DNA from: Fidelibacterota bacterium
Lineage (GTDB): Bacteria > Fidelibacterota > Fidelibacteria > Fidelibacterales > DSDE01
Reading direction: 5' to 3'
Assembly (NCBI GenBank): GCA_011049095.1
Contig: DSDE01000370.1
Location: forward strand, 1-8,192
Length of the DNA stretch: 8,192 nucleotides
Under the pieces are notes generated by a model, which was given only the letters and a program-made list of their open reading frames with translations, was not told where the DNA came from and ran no database searches. A program made the translations under genes and the position numbers. The number at the start of each line of letters is the position of its first letter. Within the stretch, counting starts at the first letter, position 1. Positions 7,026-8,192 of this stretch are shown one piece after another.

Positions 7026-7144
7026 ATGCTAAGTTTTTTATACTTCCACCTCCGGCATGCCATCTTTGAGATAAAAGCTTCAATATCTGACAGAAAATTT
7101 GATCCTCCAGAAAAAAGCCGCGTTGCCCAGAATATTTTTAATCT

Positions 7145-7867
7145 CTAAAATGCCGGTGAATCATCACGGATGGATACAGGTTTTGAAAATCGCCTGATAA
7201 CCGGAAAAGGCAGATAGACAAGGAGAAAAATCACCGCTCCCAGCCCAACCAATGGAATCAGATACCAAGGCCAGGGACCCATGATATCCAGAATTGAAGC
7301 AGTTTCGGGTTTGTGAGCAATAAAAAAATAATTTGTACCCAAAACTGAGTTGATAATACCGATGGGCAACATGAGAGAAACCGTAACGAGAAAAGCTTTT
7401 CCTACGGAGCGGAAAGTAGGCTGGAAATTAAACATAAGCGTGGCATAAATAACGGTAAAGACAATGACTCCATGGGAGAGAAAAAACTGGAAAAATCGAA
7501 AACTTGGAAACGGGTCTATAATATTTGGTGTAAGCAATGCCTGCGTCGCGCCGCCCATGCCCCAAAAATAGGTAAGTTCATAAAGAAAATACTTTTTCGT
7601 TGCCAGCATAACAGGCAAAACTAAGATAGCCAGGCCGCACAGATGAAGGGTCAGGCTCTCTTTCAGCTCCCAGACATTATTGTGAATTCGCCAAAGATTC
7701 AGCGCAATCTCCTGGCCCCAAATAAGCGCTATCAGGGAGATGCGGAAATAGTACTCCATCTGCGGGGTGAAATATCGTTTTATCAGCCACGGACCAAAAG
7801 CGGTAAAGACCAAGATCACCATCAGCGCGTTGATGTGACTTCTCCCAAACAATACAAATTGTTCCAT
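7145..7867 (-). CDS. YwaF/TP0381-type integral membrane protein (TMEM164-like family), function unknown in bacteria
   Basis: The 240-residue protein is strongly hydrophobic, with about seven predicted membrane segments. It carries the signatures I associate with the TIGR02206 (TP0381/YwaF) family, related to eukaryotic TMEM164: an N-terminal FGRSHINAL, LTLHLCGLA (72-80) with His75 and Cys77, PNIIDPFPSFRFFQFFLSHG (114-133) with His132, LGTNYFFIAHKP (176-187) and GPWPWYLIP (197-205). Human TMEM164 has been reported to act as an acyltransferase on ether phospholipids through conserved Cys/His residues. Whether the bacterial branch does so is unknown. The ATG at 7867 is preceded on the minus strand by GAGAGG at suitable spacing. 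No intrinsic terminator is obvious in the 165 bases between its stop and the tRNA. A T run after GCGGC at about 7115 lacks a convincing stem. Confidence 0.85.
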   Translation of the reverse strand: MEQFVLFGRSHINALMVILVFTAFGPWLIKRYFTPQMEYYFRISLIALIWGQEIALNLWRIHNNVWELKESLTLHLCGLAILVLPVMLATKKYFLYELTYFWGMGGATQALLTPNIIDPFPSFRFFQFFLSHGVIVFTVIYATLMFNFQPTFRSVGKAFLVTVSLMLPIGIINSVLGTNYFFIAHKPETASILDIMGPWPWYLIPLVGLGAVIFLLVYLPFPVIRRFSKPVSIRDDSPAF

Positions 7868-7891
7868 AGTTGCCTCTCATTTCAATTAAAA

Positions 7892-7917
7892 ATAATACCC
7901 TTATCACATCTGTCCAA
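7892..7917 (-). promoter_or_regulatory. Possible promoter of the YwaF-like gene
   Basis: On the minus strand TATTAT (7897-7892) matches five of six bases of a -10 box and TTGGAC (7917-7912) is a partial -35 box. The 14-base spacer is short for a sigma-70 promoter, so the assignment is weak. The leader to the ATG would be about 20 bases. Confidence 0.25.
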
Positions 7918-8005
7918 AATAAATTTTTCCATCGATAAATTAAATTATGCTGACTGCCTTAATCCGGGCCTTCAGGTAGAATCTTCCCCGAATTTGTGAC
8001 AGCCC

Positions 8006-8062
8006 CGGTCACTGAGCCGTCAGTCGACGGTCGAAGTGCGGTCACTGAGCGGAGTCGAAGTG
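8006..8062. repeat. Two abutting copies of a CGGTCACTGAGC/GTCGAAGTG hairpin repeat
   Basis: Copy 1 (8006-8038) and copy 2 (8039-8062) both begin CGGTCACTGAGC and end GTCGAAGTG with no gap between them. The middle differs: CGTCAGTCGACG in copy 1 and GGA in copy 2. Each can fold with CACT pairing to AGTG, a GA/GA tandem mismatch, then a G-C pair and an apical stem. Copy 1 has a 5-bp apical stem CCGTC/GACGG with a 4-base loop, and copy 2 has only a minimal apex. Similar CACTTCGAC...GCTCAGTGACC intergenic repeats are, from memory, dispersed in many environmental bacterial genomes. A REP-like element moved by a Y1-type transposase is an inference. Confidence 0.7.
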
Positions 8063-8065
8063 TTG

Positions 8066-8111
8066 CTTAATTTGGACCTGTCCATCCCCTGACGGTTCAA
8101 GCCAAATTAAG
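8066..8111. repeat. Long hairpin next to the repeat pair
   Basis: CTTAATTTGG (8066-8075) and CCAAATTAAG (8102-8111) are exact reverse complements. Inside them, ACC/GGT (8076-8078 with 8094-8096) and GTC/GAC (8080-8082 with 8091-8093) continue the stem. The result is about 16 bp with one 1-base and one 5-base bulge and an 8-base loop. There is no T tract on either side, so a terminator is unlikely. GACGGTTCAAG at 8091-8101 resembles GACGGTCGAAG of repeat copy 1 (9 of 11), hinting at shared origin. Confidence 0.6.
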
Positions 8112-8134
8112 AAGAAAAGGATAGACGCAGTAAA

Positions 8135-8174
8135 TGAGATTTTGGGGGATTAAACCGAGAATCCTCAAATCTCA
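8135..8174. repeat. Second long hairpin near the right edge
   Basis: TGAGATTT (8135-8142) pairs with AAATCTCA (8167-8174). After a 2-base bulge (TG), GGGGATT (8145-8151) pairs with AATCCTC (8160-8166) with one G-U, leaving an 8-base loop: 15 bp in all. GTTTTC follows on the + strand and only TTTACT on the - strand. No + strand gene lies just upstream, so if it is a terminator it would serve a minus-strand gene beyond the window. A regulatory leader or mobile-element end is equally possible. Confidence 0.55.
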
Positions 8175-8192
8175 GTTTTCAAGATACTGTAA

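Larger units (their letters stand above)
7868..8192. other. Gene-poor region with an AT-rich part followed by repeats and hairpins
   Basis: No frame here looks like a real gene. Bases 7868 to about 7960 are AT-rich and probably hold the leader of the minus-strand YwaF-like gene. From 8006 onward the sequence is almost entirely repeat or inverted-repeat material, described as separate entries: a repeat pair (8006-8062), one long hairpin (8066-8111) and a second (8135-8174). An ATG at 8134 opens a frame to the window edge but runs through the second hairpin and lacks a well-placed ribosome binding site, so it is not annotated. Confidence 0.7.

Noticed and set aside
7054..7061. GGCATGCC self-complementary 8-mer between the tRNA and the YwaF-like gene.
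   Set aside because: Too short to be significant, and no T tract or repeated context surrounds it.
7643..7999. 118-codon open frame on the + strand.
   Set aside because: Mostly antisense to the YwaF-like gene and extending into AT-rich intergenic DNA. No ribosome binding site or domain is visible.
8134..8192. Open frame starting at ATG 8134 and running off the window, encoding a short basic peptide so far.
   Set aside because: AAGG at 8117-8120 is too far from the ATG, and the frame runs through a 15-bp hairpin. It cannot be judged without the sequence beyond the window.
7868..8192. Possible CRISPR array, because of the repeated units at the right end.
   Set aside because: Only two copies that abut with no spacer and differ in length. 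No cas genes are present.

Overview
The window is 8.2 kb of bacterial chromosome, densely coded for its first 6.9 kb and looser after that. The genes are conserved housekeeping families with mixed base composition and mostly good Shine-Dalgarno sites. Plasmid, phage and insertion-sequence genes are absent. The C-terminal half of the S41 peptidase (an extension with a GRKVEAGGGICPD-like segment) and the enlarged nucleoside transporter remind me of the FCB superphylum (Bacteroidota, Ignavibacteria, Calditrichota and relatives). That placement is from memory of the families and is tentative.

Layout. (1) Positions 1-2926, + strand: the tail of an unidentified gene, then uridine kinase (udk), thymidine kinase (tdk) and a concentrative nucleoside transporter, all joined by 1-4 base stop/start overlaps. 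This is a pyrimidine-nucleoside uptake and phosphorylation operon. (2) 2968-3765, - strand: formamidopyrimidine-DNA glycosylase (mutM), convergent with the transporter. (3) 3766-3932: divergent intergenic region with an 11-bp perfect inverted repeat. (4) 3933-6867, + strand: thymidylate kinase (tmk), an S41 C-terminal processing peptidase and a PlsC-like acyltransferase, again joined by 4-base overlaps. (5) 6909-6979, - strand: tRNA-Gly(CCC). (6) 7145-7867, - strand: a polytopic membrane protein of the YwaF/TP0381/TMEM164 family. (7) 7868-8192: about 325 bases without a convincing gene. It holds two abutting copies of a CGGTCACTGAGC...GTCGAAGTG repeat followed by two further long hairpins.

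How the genes fit together: the transporter can import nucleosides, Udk makes UMP/CMP, Tdk makes dTMP, and Tmk (next + strand operon, about 1 kb downstream) turns dTMP into dTDP. The PlsC-like acyltransferase and the YwaF/TMEM164-like protein both point to membrane lipids, though they are separated by a tRNA gene and lie on opposite strands. The most unusual items are the repeat/hairpin cluster at the right end, the roughly 100-residue extra membrane block in the nucleoside transporter, the HX4E (instead of HX4D) motif in the acyltransferase, and the uncharacterised YwaF/TMEM164 homologue. I did not find a clearly new multi-gene system here.
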